Positions 44,022 through 56,526 are shown, counted from the first letter of the stretch. The stretch: 64,000 bases of DNA from Adiantum capillus-veneris (GCA_014529385.2 CM043956.1:59219120-59283119); one strand, 5' to 3'. The notes: generated from the sequence alone by a model not told the origin. Made by a program: numbers and translations.

Positions 44022-44670
44022 AGCTGTTATAGTCTTCATGGTTTATTGAGGCTATATGTTGCTTGCAATCTGTTGATGTAGTTGGTTGCACCCATGTGGA
44101 TATTGGTCCTTGACTCAAAGGTCGCCCTCTCACGGTCTCTGGCCATGCTAGTTTTAGTTTTTCTTTTATGAAAAAGTACTTAATTTGAGGTGTATTTTGA
44201 GGTCTTCTTTACAAGTTATTCCATTTTTTGATGACCTTCAAACCATATACATCAATGCTCACCAAAAACCATAACACATCATTGTTTAATGCAAACATAC
44301 TTAATTTGAGGTTTATTTTGAGGTTTTCTTCACGAGTTATTCCATTTTTGTGATGGTCTTCACCCCATATACATTAGTGTTCACCAAAACAATTTTAGAG
44401 ATCAATGCAAAAAAGGAGAGCATTTGAAATCTCTCTATTTATAGTGAAAATTTTAGGGGTTTTATCGGTTTTTACACTAAAACCCTCCAAATTTAACACG
44501 TTTCCATCTTGGTTACCTTCCAAACTAGTCAAGACTTTATTTTTTGTCCTTTAAAGATATAATAGAGGCTTCTTTTCTTGTAAACACTGATATACATGCA
44601 TTGCTGCCCCCAAGATCACCCTTAAATTGTTGTTGTCTCACAGTGTAATTGTGGGCGTTGACGCTACAAG
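44021..44670. other. Non-coding stretch with a local duplication
   Basis: TACTTAATTTGAGGTGTATTTTGAGG (44175) recurs about 115 bp later (44287) with the following TTATTCCATTTTT and CCATATACAT words, so a diverged tandem duplication is present. No gene seen. Confidence 0.5.
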
Positions 44671-44678
44671 AGTATGAG

Positions 44679-44734
44679 ACACACACACACGCACACGCAC
44701 ACGCACACGCACACGCACGCACAGGCGTGTGCGT

Positions 44735-44770
<36 letters not shown>
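44679..44770. repeat. (CA)n microsatellite with GCAC variants
   Basis: ACAC runs with interspersed GCACAC and a central CAGGCGTGTGCGTGCAC inversion. Confidence 0.95.
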
Positions 44771-44774
<4 letters not shown>

Positions 44775-44815
44775 CAAAATTTGGAGAAATCATTCAAAAT
44801 TGACACAAGGGTATT

Positions 44816-44816
<1 letters not shown>

Positions 44817-44911
<95 letters not shown>
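44817..44911. repeat. (GA)n microsatellite
   Basis: About 95 bp of GA repeat. Confidence 0.97.
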
Positions 44912-44914
<3 letters not shown>

Positions 44915-45027
44915 CTAAATTATGTCCTAAAATTTTTCAAACAATTATGCTCCCAAATGAGTTATGCTAAACAATTCAAAAATGCCCTTATTTTTTTTCA
45001 AGAATACTCTTGAGCTTTTATCACTCC

Positions 45028-45034
45028 TATAAAA
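45028..45034 (+). promoter_or_regulatory. TATA-box-like site
   Basis: CCTATAAAAGGAGG stands out in moderately GC-rich DNA just before element T2. No transcript or gene is visible downstream, because T2 interrupts the sequence at 45245. It could belong to an LTR or a host promoter. Confidence 0.3.
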
Positions 45035-45398
45035 GGAGGATCTCATGCCATTTTGGGGGCTTTTTTGGCCGATTGAAGGGCTTTTGGCCGAGACGGTCAT
45101 TGGAGCGAGGGGATGTTGTTGAGATCTGTGTCGACAGAGCATTTTGTACATGGTTGTGTTGATGATAGTGTAAGCCATCATTAATGTTTACTAGTGTCAA
45201 TTCCCCCTTCTCTTATTTGCTTGTGTGCGTGTGTTTCCAGGCGTTGACGAGCGCAAAGCACAACACGAACCCCGACGACCTCGAAAACGCCGGGAGCTGA
45301 TGCACGCCGCAAGCCGGTCACACTGAAGCGAATAGGGGGCACCACCTAGCTTTGAGCGGCTAGGATACAGACAACGGTGACTTGAAATATCAGGGACT

Positions 45399-45547
<149 letters not shown>

Positions 45548-45923
45548 ATTACAGGTGTTGAAAACCCTTGGGGGTGTGAGGGAGAATTATTCTCTTTTAA
45601 TATTTACAGCAACCTTATTTCCGACGAGGTGGAAAATCATGGTGATAGAGAGATTGAGGGAGAGATAGTGAGCCTACTTGGTGCGTTCTCTAGATATGAC
45701 TTACTGACATGAAAACCTTGCTAGCATGAGTGTGTCTGCATCGACCGTTGGAGTCGAGAGGTAGACATAACTTCTTTTACATAATACAAATTCCCAAAGA
45801 AAATCACTATGCTAAATCCCCTCTCTTGTGATGCAAATGTTGCCAATCCCTCCCATCAAAATACTACCAAGTTCTGACCTCTAATGAACTTGCCCCCTCC
45901 CCCCTGATAGTGACCTCTCAGTG

Positions 45924-45933
45924 CCTTTTTATA
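45924..45933 (-). promoter_or_regulatory. T2 LTR TATA box, 3' copy
   Basis: The minus strand reads TATAAAAAGG, in the sense of the element. It is conserved in the other LTR at 55189-55198. If it is the promoter, U3 spans about 47857-45900 and the microsatellite block at 45402-45542 lies in R/U5, so it would be transcribed. Confidence 0.55.
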
Positions 45934-46597
45934 GGTGTTGGCTGCTTAGATTAGGGTAATCTGATAAGATTAAGGTAAACTAATAAGGGGAAACAAAGCA
46001 AGGTGGTGGGCCCTGGGTGGTTGACCCTTGCTTTGTCTTGGGAAATATTATAAGGAAAACCTCTAGGTGGGCCTTTGTGACACCTAGAGAGATGAGAATT
46101 TACAAATTTGGGATTTTTTACAAGATTTGGTTTGAAACTGGAAAAATTGACGAAAACATGCGGGTTTTACTAAAGAGGGCATCGTGGACGCGATGCTCGG
46201 TGAATGGCGCACTCGCTAGTTCGTCTGTGTAGCGTATTCGTGACTTTCGGGATTGGCCGGGGCATGCCTTCGGCGCCTTTGCTTGTTTTGGTGTTGGCAA
46301 CGCGCGATTTGGATGTCTTCTTTCTTTTTGTCGATGTCGTCGATGTCCTTCGGGTTTTTTATGTTTTTTTTTAATGTTTTTCCTGGTGTGTGCATGTATG
46401 CGTGCACGTGTACATGTATATATGGAATGGGTTTGTGTGAGTGTATAGGTGTATATGGCGAGGTGTGCGCGGGAAAAGGTGGTATAAGGAAAAAATATAT
46501 ATATTTAATATATATACATATATACAGTATTTTTTATTATTATAAAAAAAACGAGTTCACTGCTACGTAGGGAAACACAGAGATGGAGAGTGAGAAT

Positions 46598-46599
<2 letters not shown>

Positions 46600-46684
<85 letters not shown>

Positions 46685-46690
46685 GGAGGG
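46600..46690. repeat. (AG)n tract, present only in 3' LTR
   Basis: AG run with one GATAG interruption. The same place in the 5' LTR (about 55863-55880) has only a few GAG words. Confidence 0.9.
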
Positions 46691-46834
46691 AGAGAAACAG
46701 GTGTTGTATGTGTGTGTGTTTACACTACACCCGTATGGGCCGAGAGCGAGAGAGAGGAAGTGAGAGAAGGCTGCCTGCGGGCTATGGTGACACCGAGAGA
46801 GCGAGAGAGGGCGGGGTGAGTGTGTGTGGTGTGA

Positions 46835-46837
<3 letters not shown>

Positions 46838-46903
<66 letters not shown>
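46838..46903. repeat. (AG)n tract
   Basis: The counterpart in the 5' LTR is 56041-56147, about 40 bp longer. Confidence 0.95.
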
Positions 46904-46908
<5 letters not shown>

Positions 46909-47889
46909 TATTCTGCACCTTCACAAGCTTCAACGGGAGTGAGAGAGGGCGGGGTGAGAGAGGTTGGACTAGCCTTCGGCCGACAGAGAGCGAGGGAAGG
47001 GGGTGTTGGTCAACGAGGAGTGTGTGGGTGAGAGAGATAATATTATCTTCTCCTAGAGAGGTTGTATGGCATCTCAAAATGAGAGGAGGGGAGAGGGTCA
47101 ATGGGGTGGGGGAGAGAGAGAGAGATATTGGCTGCGGTGACACAGAGAGAGCGAGAGAGGGCGGGGTTAACCCAGTGCCATGTGGGCCACCGGCAAAAGC
47201 TAGAGAAGGGTGAGTTGTCAGTGAGATGAGAGAGAGAAGGAGTGGATGGGGGGGGAGAGTGTGTGCCGATAAGGGAGAGAGAGGAAGAGGGAGGTGTGTA
47301 GGGAAAATGAGAGAGAGAGGGTGGGGTATTTCATTCCATGCCCGCGGGGTTGCACACTCAAAGGGGAAAGAGAGTGAGACCTAACTGAGGGAGGGGAAGA
47401 TAGGGGAGGATAGAGCGGTGGTTCGCCGGTGGGAAGAAAAAAAGAGGGGAGGGATGGGGGGGGAAGAGTGAAGCCAAGGGGGTGTGGACAAGAGGGAAGA
47501 GGGAGAGAGAAAGAGCTTGTGAATAATGGAAGAGAGAGAGAGAGAGAGAGTATTTACAAAATTGGCGGCCCGCCAGGGAATATAGGAAATGTTTTTTTTA
47601 TGCGCCCATTGGGTCGGGTGATGCAGCAGCAGGGTAAGTGAGAGAGAGTGGGTTGGTAGAGCTGAGCAGTAGGAGAGAGAGGGTTCTGCCTTCTGGCAAT
47701 AATGGAGAGATGTGGCCAAATTGGTGGCACCCCGCCAGTGGTTAAGCCTAGGGGTGGTGAATGTTAAAGAAACTTCTCTTTTTTTTTTGTTTGGTAATAT
47801 GCTCTCCCCTTCTTGGGGTTTGGTTCTCGTAGTCGCGGTTTCGAAAACCGTCCGTTATTAGCCCTCCCGTTTGGCTAGAGACATTCATG

Positions 47890-49149
47890 CTTCTAGCCCT
47901 ACCTCTGATTCTTTAGTCGCGGAGTTGGAGGGTTCCCCCTCTTCTGGAATATCTAGCATGAACTCTGGATCAAACCTAAACAAATACCTTTTTAGCCTCC
48001 ATCCATTGACTGTAGTCTTGTGAATTCTCCCATCTGCTTCCATCAGTTTATAACTGCCGTTGTCATAGCGCCTTTTGACAATGAATGGTCCTTCCCATCG
48101 GGGTTGAAATTTCTTGTCCTTCCTTGTGTCAAATCTGTGGTCTTATCTCAATACTAACATACCTTTTTCCAGGCCCTTTTCCTTAATCCCTTGATTGACA
48201 GTGAGCCGGTGTCGCTCTGCTTGCGTTGCATAGTGATTGATTGCATCTTCCCTATCTAGTTGGACCCTTTCCAGATCCAGGACGTGGTTGCGAAGATTCA
48301 TAATTGGGCATTGTAATTGGCTAGCCATGACTCGTAAGCTGGCTATCTGTACCTCAATGGGTAGAATTGCCTCCTTTCCGTAAACTAGATGGAAAGGGGT
48401 GAAACCTAATGATGTTCGGAATGTCGTTCGGTAGGCCCATAGAGCGGCCATGAGATGTTTATCCCATTCTCCTATGTGGTTATTCACCTGCTTTGTGATG
48501 ATTTTGCAGATCCTTCTGTTTACCTTTTCTACTAGGCCATTACACTGTGGATAGTATGTGTGGAATGTCGGCGTGTAATGCCTAAATTTTTCATCAGTTC
48601 TCCCACCAGATCGCCTTTGAAACCTGGTCCTCTATCTGATATTATCTCAAGAGGAGTGCTAAAACGGCAACAAATGTGCTCAAATATGAACTTTGCTACC
48701 TCTTGGGTTGTAAAGTGGGTGGTGGCTGCTGCTTCCGCCCATTGGGTCATGTAGTCTACACCAACTAGAATGTATAGTTTACCTGATTGGGCCCTTGGTA
48801 GAGGACCGATTGCATCTATCCCCCATTTCTCAAACGGACCATATGAGATAATAGGAGTCTGTGGCTCATAGGTTAGTGTGCGATCACTAGCCACTTGACA
48901 AGCCTTGCATGTTTTACACCAATGCTGCACATCCCTGTTCAGACTAGGCCAAGAGTATCCTGCCTGTAGAATCTTTCTATTGGTGATATCTAAAGCAAAA
49001 TGACCGCCGCAGACACCATCATGGAAACTTGAAATTACCTCTGTGATCTCACTGGAGGTTGGTACTCGATTGAGAATCTGATCCTTGCCATTACAATACA
49101 AGTGGTTGTTTACAAGGTGGTATCTTGTAGCCCTCCTTACCAGCGCCAC
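47890..49149 (-). pseudogene. T2 integrase
   Basis: The zinc-binding part is in 49149 onward ('FHDGVCGGHFALDITNRKIL', 'CKTCKACQVA' with Cys pairs). The core contains 'YGPFEKWGIDAIGPLP', 'LEIISDRGPGFKGDLVGELM', and then a stop region near 48540 where the E-bearing segment is frame-broken. The post-core part is in 48487-48143 ('WAYRTTFRTSLGFTPFHLVY'). After a stop it continues to about 47890 with 'KFQPRWEGPFIVKRRYDNGS', a GPY/F-like module. No chromodomain is seen. Confidence 0.85.
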
Positions 49150-50099
49150 TGTTTCTGGCCCCTAGTGTGCCCTTCCGGACATTCTCGTGTATCTAGAAAG
49201 CTGATAATATCAGGCATAGCATCACTACCTTGGAAGAGGGGTAGTTTCAGTTTGATTGCTCCTATGGGAACGTCTTGTATTCTTTCCTTGACTAGAGCAT
49301 CTGCCTCCTGATTTTCTGTCCTGGGGACATGAAATAATTGCACTACTTCAAACTTTCTTAAAAGATTCTTAACTTGGCGTAGTTGACCAAGTAAAACCTG
49401 ATTTTTACAAACCCAAGTGCCATTTATCTGCTTTATCAAAAGCAAAGCATCGTCAAACACATTTAGGCGCTGAATCCCTTGCAAAATACATTGTTCTAAC
49501 CCAAGAATTAAAGCTGCATACTCTGCTTCGTTGTTGGAGTGGGAGTGTAATAGCTGCCCGATGGAGAATACCCTTTCCTGTTGCTCATTGAAAATGACAA
49601 TGCCAGCTGTCGACTGGTCCACTGTTCTCTTGTATGCTCCGTCAAAGAAAAGAGAGTGAGCTCTATCTAGCTTAGGACTTTCTACTATTGGTGTCTCTTC
49701 TTTTGCTTTTGTGTTGACCTTCAGCTTCTTCTCATAGTGGCGATGAGTAAGAATACCTGATAGACTGGCCCTGGTGGAGTTTTCTACTTGCATGGTGTAG
49801 TCAAACTCTTGTAATCTAACCAGCCATTTAGAGATCCTAGATGAGACATCCATGTGTCGCATTACATACAGAAAAACCTCCTCCATTGTCAGAATTACAA
49901 AGGGTCTAGGAAGTAGATAAGAGCGGAACTTTGTGGTAGCAAACATTAGTGCGAGCACCATGTCTTCTACTGCGGTGAATCCATTTTTTGATGGGGTCAT
50001 GACACTACTAGAGAAGTAGATAGGATCCATGAAAGAAGTTTGGGGGTCCTTTTGTATTAGTACGGCCACGAGTGTATCACTTCCTACACTAGGGTTCAC
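49137..50099 (-). pseudogene. T2 RNase H plus second RNase H domain
   Basis: Open for 320 codons. The first 100 or so residues are the RT-linked RNase H remnant ('MDPIYFSSSVMTPSKNGFTA', 'KFRSYLLPRPFVILTM'). After a linker, 'SLFFDGAYKR' (Asp at about residue 153), 'AGIVIF', 'NNEAEYAALILGLEQC', 'NVFDDALLLIKQINGTW' and 'HVPRTENQEADALV' provide the D, E, D and D positions of an archaeal-type RNase H. This second domain is typical of Tat-lineage plant elements. It overlaps RT by 11 bases in another frame, so a frameshift separates them. Confidence 0.88.
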
Positions 50100-50985
50100 A
50101 TAAAATGGCTCGTCCCATCTGAGGGGGTGAAATGGTGGGAAGCGTAGCTAGGATTTGCTTTACCTCTGTAAATTGTTGCTCATTTTCTTCACTCCATGAG
50201 AAGACATCCCTCTGGGTGACTTGTTGTAGAGGGAGAACCACTTGAGATAGCAAGTGAATGAACCTTCTTAAGTATCTTACCTTCTGAAGGAAATAGACCA
50301 ACTGCTTAGCTGTGGTGGGTGATGAAAAAGATACCAAAGCTTGAATCTTGCTAGGGTCAGCCTCAATCCCTTTTGCTGAAATTACATGGCCAAGGAGAGT
50401 GACTCTGCTTTCACCAATGTGACACTTATTCACGTTGAGTTGGCCACCCAAGGTTTTCAACCTGGTCAGGACATCATAGACTTTGCTCAAATGGAGGGAA
50501 CGTGAACTATAGATGCAAAAATCATCTATGAAGACCCGTATTGACGTTCCAAAGTATGGTTGGAAGAAAAAAGTCACATAGCGTTGGAATGTGGCCGGAG
50601 CGTTGGTGAGGCCAAAAGGCATCACTCTGTAAGCAAAGCATCCCCAAGGTGTTATGAAGGTTGTCTTTTTCTGGTCTTCTTCCGCAATGCTAATCTGAAA
50701 GTATCCTGAGTAGCCATCACATAATGTGTAACGCTCATGACTTGCCACTTCATTGAGAATTTCATCTTGGAATGGGAGGGGAAAGTGATCCCTCTTTGTG
50801 GCTGCATTGAGAGGTTTATAGTCCACACAGACTCTCCACTTGCCATTCTTCTTTGGTGTGACTACTACTAGAGAGACCCATTCTGAGTCTTCGACGGGGT
50901 AGATGAAACCTACTTGTAGCAAATTCCTCACTTCTTTGAGTAGTGCCTCTTGTTGGATTACCCCAAGTCTTCTGAGCTTTTGCAC
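50089..50985 (-). pseudogene. T2 reverse transcriptase
   Basis: Open for 298 codons. Motifs in order: 'WVSLVVVTPKKNGKWRVCVD', 'YKPLNAATKRDHFPLPF', 'YTLCDGYSGYFQISIAEED', 'RVMPFGLTNAPATFQRY', 'FIDD' (residues 152-155), 'LLGHVISAKGIEADPSKI'. The catalytic motifs look intact. The upstream piece 51459-51037 (an acidic linker with 'ELTDEERKEYVSML') is separated by a stop near 51037. Confidence 0.92.
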
Positions 50986-51419
50986 TACGGGTTTACTTCC
51001 TTCCTTGAGTTTTATGTGGTGTTGTACTAATGTGATTCATGTGATCTTATCATAACCATCAATGAACAATGTGGTGAAGTTACCTAGCATGGAGACATAT
51101 TCCTTCCTCTCTTCATCGGTTAACTCATTGGAGAGCATTCCATGTAACTTACTTGTATCCTCTAAGGATCGTGTACCTGATGGTTCCTCTCGGTTTGTCG
51201 GGGGTGCTTCAGATTGTGTCAATATTTTTGGGTCTTTAAGGATGACCCCCATCACTTCAATGCTACTGTCACTTTCTTGAGTTTTTGTTGTCTCCTCTCC
51301 TGAGGTGGACAAATAGTCACTGGTGGACTCATCTTCTGAAGCCTCCAAGATCATGTTGCGTTGCTTCCCAGTCCTCATGTTGTAGAATATGGACTTCCCT
51401 TTAGTGTCCTTCATCTGGA

Positions 51420-53129
51420 TCATTCCGGTACTCCAGCCTTGCTTAGCTTCCATAGCCATGAGCCAGGGTCTTCCAAGAATGATAGGGTAGCCCTCCCTTT
51501 GTGTGGCATGACAAAAATTTCTACCTCCACTTCTGTATTGAGTGCCTTTACTTTGATCTCATTCACAATGCCTACGCATTTCACTCTTACGTTATTTGCC
51601 ATTTTGGCTCGACAGGGTGCCGGCCTACTCACCTCTAGGCCTAGATGGTGCATCATTTTTTCACTCATGACGCATATTTGCGTGCCACCATCTATGTAGA
51701 CGTTTGAGATTTGTTTCTCCTTGATGTGGGCATCCATGGTTGGTAGGATGTCGTCGAGATCCCTCATAGAGATAACCCTAGCTATCCTTGGTCTCGATTT
51801 TCTTGTACTTACTATCTTCGTCCATTGCCTCCTTATCCTTGGTGCAAGATGGAGTAATTGGGGCCAAGTTATCTTCGGGCCCTGCATCAACACATCTTGA
51901 ACTAAGTCATATGGTTTAGCATACTCACCTAGTGAAAAATCCACGATGTCTATCTTCCGTCGCGGTTTAGCTGCCTGCTTGCTAGACTCGCCCTTCCCTT
52001 TCATTTTCTCTTCTTTTTGAGAGGCTTCTTCGTGCCTGGCACACTTCACTCTCATGGTATCCACATCTTCTAATTTTGCTTTCCCTTTGTGCTTCTCTCG
52101 AATTGGTTCTTCTACCTTTGCCTTCCCTTTAGCTTCTAAGATAATAACACTCACTGCTTCGTTTACCACAGGTGGTGGGGGTAGCGGTGGAATAAGAGGT
52201 TGTGGTTGTTGTACAAGTGGTCGAAGGATTTGGACCGGTGGAACCGGCTTTGGTTGCCTGGGTGGTGGTGGTCTTGCCCTTGGCGGAGATATCTGATTCT
52301 GTCTCCCTCCTCTATTGAAATTCTTCCTTCTTGGATGTGGGCAGTAGTACATGCCATGGCCGTCTTCCCCACAATTATAGCAGTGGTACTCTTGGTTTTG
52401 CCTTCGTTGTCCTCTTCCTTGTTTTGGATTTTTGACAGGTGCATGCCCTTGCTGCACCAGATGCACAAATAAACTCTCGAGTTGGGTAGTGATGCGACTC
52501 AACAGGTCTTGCTGCTCTTCTGATGCCTCTTGGGCTCTATGAACGGCCGTTGCAGTCACTGGGGTTAGTCGGACTGAGCTTGATTCCTCTGATTCGTTGA
52601 CTCTTGCTTGCATGCGCAGCTTCTTGTCTTTAAGGCGGGCTACTTTCATTGCCAACTCATATGTTGCAGGAAACCTTCCCTTCACCTTCTCCTTAAGCGG
52701 TGACCACAGGCTAGCAATGAAACGGTCCTTCTTCAGGAAATTAGGTGCTCCTTCACCTTCCTCCAGTGAGGCAACCCATCTCTCCCACAAATCCACAAAC
52801 TTGGACTCGTAGGTGGCATACTCTAGTAGACCTCCCTGCTTTAATTTCGTCAGTAACTGCCATAGCTTCTCCGAGGTTGTGCCTCCACCAAACCTCTTTA
52901 CAAAGGCAATACGTAGTACATCCCAATCATTTTTGGTAGCTTGGGGAAAAGCATTGTACCAAGACTTGGCCTCTACGTTCATCAGTAGAGGAAAAATTCG
53001 TAGCCATGAGGCGTCGTCATCCTTGTTGGAAACCACACAAGCGATGTCGAAATCATCCAGAAAGTCGGTACTTCTCCCTTCTTTCCACTGAACGTGGGAA
53101 AATAAACACTTGCCATGGTAGTGACTCAA
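51420..53129 (-). CDS. T2 gag and protease, open
   Basis: 569 codons without interruption. Residues 1-170 are a capsid-type gag ('AKSWYNAFPQATKNDWDVLR', 'YATYESKFVDLWERWVAS'). A CCHC zinc knuckle 'CYNCGEDGHGMYYC' is at residues 250-263. A Pro-rich segment follows, then Lys-rich sequence. The protease core 'VYIDGGTQICVM' has Asp at about residue 480. The frame ends soon after and continues shifted as 51459-51037 ('MAMEAKQGWSTGMIQM'), which restores the protease tail, so a frameshift lies near 51460. It is preceded by a separate ORF and the primer site. Confidence 0.85.
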   Translation of the reverse strand: MSHYHGKCLFSHVQWKEGRSTDFLDDFDIACVVSNKDDDASWLRIFPLLMNVEAKSWYNAFPQATKNDWDVLRIAFVKRFGGGTTSEKLWQLLTKLKQGGLLEYATYESKFVDLWERWVASLEEGEGAPNFLKKDRFIASLWSPLKEKVKGRFPATYELAMKVARLKDKKLRMQARVNESEESSSVRLTPVTATAVHRAQEASEEQQDLLSRITTQLESLFVHLVQQGHAPVKNPKQGRGQRRQNQEYHCYNCGEDGHGMYYCPHPRRKNFNRGGRQNQISPPRARPPPPRQPKPVPPVQILRPLVQQPQPLIPPLPPPPVVNEAVSVIILEAKGKAKVEEPIREKHKGKAKLEDVDTMRVKCARHEEASQKEEKMKGKGESSKQAAKPRRKIDIVDFSLGEYAKPYDLVQDVLMQGPKITWPQLLHLAPRIRRQWTKIVSTRKSRPRIARVISMRDLDDILPTMDAHIKEKQISNVYIDGGTQICVMSEKMMHHLGLEVSRPAPCRAKMANNVRVKCVGIVNEIKVKALNTEVEVEIFVMPHKGRATLSFLEDPGSWLWKLSKAGVPE

Positions 53130-53426
53130 GAAATTACAAACTTTTTATTATTATTTTATAGATTTAATAATAGTAGTGGCTCATAGTGGCTTTTTATAGG
53201 GCTGGATGGATAGATTAAAACACGATAAAGATGGAAACATTGAAGGAGTGGTGATGATCCAATATGGGGAGAATGATAGGGTTTAGGGAGCTAAGGATTT
53301 TTCCTAGCACCGCAGCACCAAACAAATACACAATCTTTTGTTGGTAGAAGATTTTCCTGTCTACATAAATATTCACATGCATATGTTGCAGGAATCTAAA
53401 TGGGAACACCATCGGCCCATTTTCCA

Positions 53427-54419
53427 TCATGCACAGAGGGTGGAGCACTTACTTACATTCTTATCATGTTGGTGTTGATGAGTCGGCACATCCACAGGAG
53501 ATCGTCGCCTTTCATAGGCTCTACTTTTCCTTCGTCGCTCAGTATGTACGGGGTGATGGTGACACGTCTGACTACTCCCAGCCTTTTGTCTAGCAGCAAA
53601 CTGCAGATAATTACCGTAGTTGGCGTGTTGTATGAATTCCACTCCATTCAGCTATAACTCGTCTCCAGCCCACTGGGTTTAACCCGTGGTGGAGAGCTTC
53701 TTCAGGATGAGCTGTACGAGGAGAGGAGGAAGACCCTCTACCCGTCCTCCAAAACACCGAGAGCAGTAGCCGAACCACTCTTCCTTAGGGCATGGAAACC
53801 TTCTTACCACTTCTGCTTCAGGATTGTCGAAATGGATTGGCAGTACTCGCATGCGCCATGCGAATCCATAGGCAACCTTCCGCTACTTAGCCTCAGATGA
53901 CCTTCTCTTTGGCAAACTGGGTACGACCCGACTTTTAGAACTTGAAGCACTCGCTTGGCCATATGCTTCTTCCTTTGGGGTCATGTGTTTCCAGACTGGC
54001 TTAGCCTTTCCTTACCTTTGGCTCGAGCAGCCCCTTTAGGCCATTTTGGAGTAGAGGTTATACCTTTGATTGCAGTTTACTTAGGAAAGAGAGGCCTTAC
54101 CGTTTTCTTTTCTCCTTTGATATGGATGACCTCTTCGCGTAAATGTCAATGTAGACGATTTCAGCCCCTTCACTACCTTCGTTTGTGGGCACTCATTGAC
54201 AGTGTGGTTTGGTTGACAGCAGTGATAGCACTTCATAGGCCTCCCACTTGATGCTCTCAATTTGTGGATAGAACAAGCAACACGAGATGGGGATCTTACC
54301 TCTTGAATTTTGACAATACTACAGCCTGGCAGTAGTACTTCAATGAAGGCGTCTAGTGCCTCTTTAGTCTCCTCCTCTTTCGTCCTCCAGTTAGAGAACT
54401 CTTTCAGCCATTCGTCCAT
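53427..54419 (-). pseudogene. T2 extra ORF upstream of gag, with a CCHC-like motif
   Basis: 54419-54081 encodes 'MDEWLKEFSNWRTKEEETKE', 'ALDAFIEVLLPGC' and a knuckle-like 'CYHCCQPNHTVNEC' (CX2CX4HX4C) followed by basic residues. Further down, broken frames read 'PIHFDNPEAEVVRRFPCPKE', 'WFGYCSRCFGGRVEGL' and 'EFIQHANYGNYLQFAARQKA'. It lies between the primer site and gag, the position of ORF1 in Ogre-type Tat elements. I do not recognise the protein. Stops and shifts show it is not functional. Confidence 0.55.
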
Positions 54420-54475
54420 GATTGATGATGTGCGTTGCTTTCAACAATGTAAACTGAGGGTTTCCAAGAAGCCCT

Positions 54476-54492
54476 CCTCAGTGGGGGCACCA
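54476..54492 (-). other. T2 primer-binding site
   Basis: The minus strand reads TGGTGCCCCCACTGAGG two bases inside the 5' LTR. The cognate tRNA is not identified. A similar site is seen in T1. Confidence 0.65.
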
Positions 54493-54648
54493 AGTGACAA
54501 GTGCAAAGCACGACACAAATACCGACGGCCTCGAAAACACCGGGAGTCGATGCACGCCGCAAGCCGGTCACAGTGAAGCGAACAGGGGGCACCACCTAGC
54601 TTTGAGCGGCTAGGACGTAGACAACAGTGACTTGAAATATCATGAACT

Positions 54649-54818
<170 letters not shown>

Positions 54819-55188
54819 ACAGGTGTTGAAAACCCTCGGGGGTGTGAGGGAGAATTATTCTCTTTTAATATTTACAGCAACCTTATTTCCGGCGAGGTGG
54901 CAAATCATGGTGATAACGAGATTGAGGGAGAGATAGTGAGCCTACTTGGTGCGTTCTCTAGAGATGACTTACTGACATGAAAACCTTGCTAGCATGAGTG
55001 TGTGTGCATCGATCGTTGGAGTCGAGAGGTAGACATAGCTTCTTTTACATAGTACAAATTCCCAAAGAAAATCACTACACTAAATCCCCTCTCTTGTGAT
55101 GAAAATGTTGCCAATCCCTCCCACCAAAATACTACCAAGTGCTTACCTCTGATGAACTTGCCCCCCCCCCGATAGTGACCTCTCAGTG

Positions 55189-55198
55189 CCTTTTTATA
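55189..55198 (-). promoter_or_regulatory. T2 LTR TATA box, 5' copy
   Basis: TATAAAAAGG on the minus strand. This copy would drive transcription of the element toward lower coordinates. Confidence 0.55.
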
Positions 55199-56036
55199 GG
55201 TGCTGGTTGCTTAGATTAGGGTAATCTGATTAGATTAGGGTAAACTAATCAGGGGAGACAAAGCAAGGCGATGGGCCCTGAGTGGTTGACCCTTGCTTTG
55301 TCTTGGGAAATATTATAAGGAAAACCTCTAGGTGGGCCTTTGTGACCATCACCTAGAGAGATGAGAATTTACAAATTTGGGATTTTTTACAAGATTTGTT
55401 TGAAACTGGAAAAATTGACGAGAACCTACGGGTTTTACTGAAGAGGGCATCGTGGACGCGATGATGGTGAATGGCGGCCTTGCTGGTGCGTCGGTGTAGC
55501 GTATTCGTCACTTCCATGATTTGCCGGGGCATTCCTTCGGCACCTTTGCTTGTTTTGATGTTGGCGACGCGCGATTTGAACGTCTTCTTTCTTTTTGTCG
55601 ATGTCGTCGATGTCCTTCGGGTTTTTTATGTTTTTTTAAAATGTTTTTCCTAGTGTGTACGCGTATATGCGTGCGCGTGTACACGTACGTGTATGTATGG
55701 AACGGGTGTGTGTGAATGCATGTGACGAAGTGTGCAAGGGAACAGGTGGTATAAGGAAAAAATATATATATTTAATATATATACATATATACATTATGTC
55801 TTTTTTTTTTTTAACAAGCTGACTGCTACACAGGGAAACAGAGAGAGGGAGAGTGAGAATGAGGGACAGAGAGGGAGAGAAATGGGTGATGTATGCGTGT
55901 GCATGTGTGTGTGTGTACACTGCACCTGTATGGGCCAAGAGCGAGAGAGAGGAAGTGAGAGAAGGCTACCTGCGGGCTATGGTGACACCGAGAGAGCGAG
56001 GGAGGGCGGGGTGAGTGTGTGAGGGTGTGTGGTGTG

Positions 56037-56147
<111 letters not shown>

Positions 56148-56504
56148 GTATTCTGCGCCTTCACAGACTTCAACCGGGAGCGACAGAGGGCGGGGTGAGA
56201 GAGGTCCCGGGCCAGACTTCGGCCCCGACAGAGAGCGAGGGAAGGGGGTGTTGGTCAACGAGGAGTGTGTGGGTGAGATAGAGAATATTATCCTCTCCTA
56301 GAGAGGTTGCATGGCATGTCAAAACGAGAGGAGGGTAGAGGGTCAATGGGGTGGGGGAGAGAGAGAGAGAGAGAGAAAGAGAGATATTGGCTGTGGTGAC
56401 ATAGAGAGAGCGAGAGAGGGTGGGGTTAACCCTGCGCCATGTGGGCCACCGACAAAATCTAGAGAAGGGCGAGTTGTCGGTGAGAAGAGAGAGAAGGAGT
56501 GGAT

Positions 56505-56526
56505 GGGGGGGGGGGGGGGGGGGGGG
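56505..56526. repeat. Poly-G run at K2 insertion site
   Basis: About 22 consecutive G residues where the empty T2 LTR has 8. The run overwrites the TG start of K2. Confidence 0.9.

Noticed and set aside
46600-47031. Long open frames across AG/CT microsatellites (Arg-Glu, Ser-Leu and His-Thr repeats), here and at 28615, 30209, 43860, 44649, 54632, 55826 and 63411
   Set aside because: Dinucleotide repeats are open in several frames on both strands. There is no unique-sequence support for protein coding.
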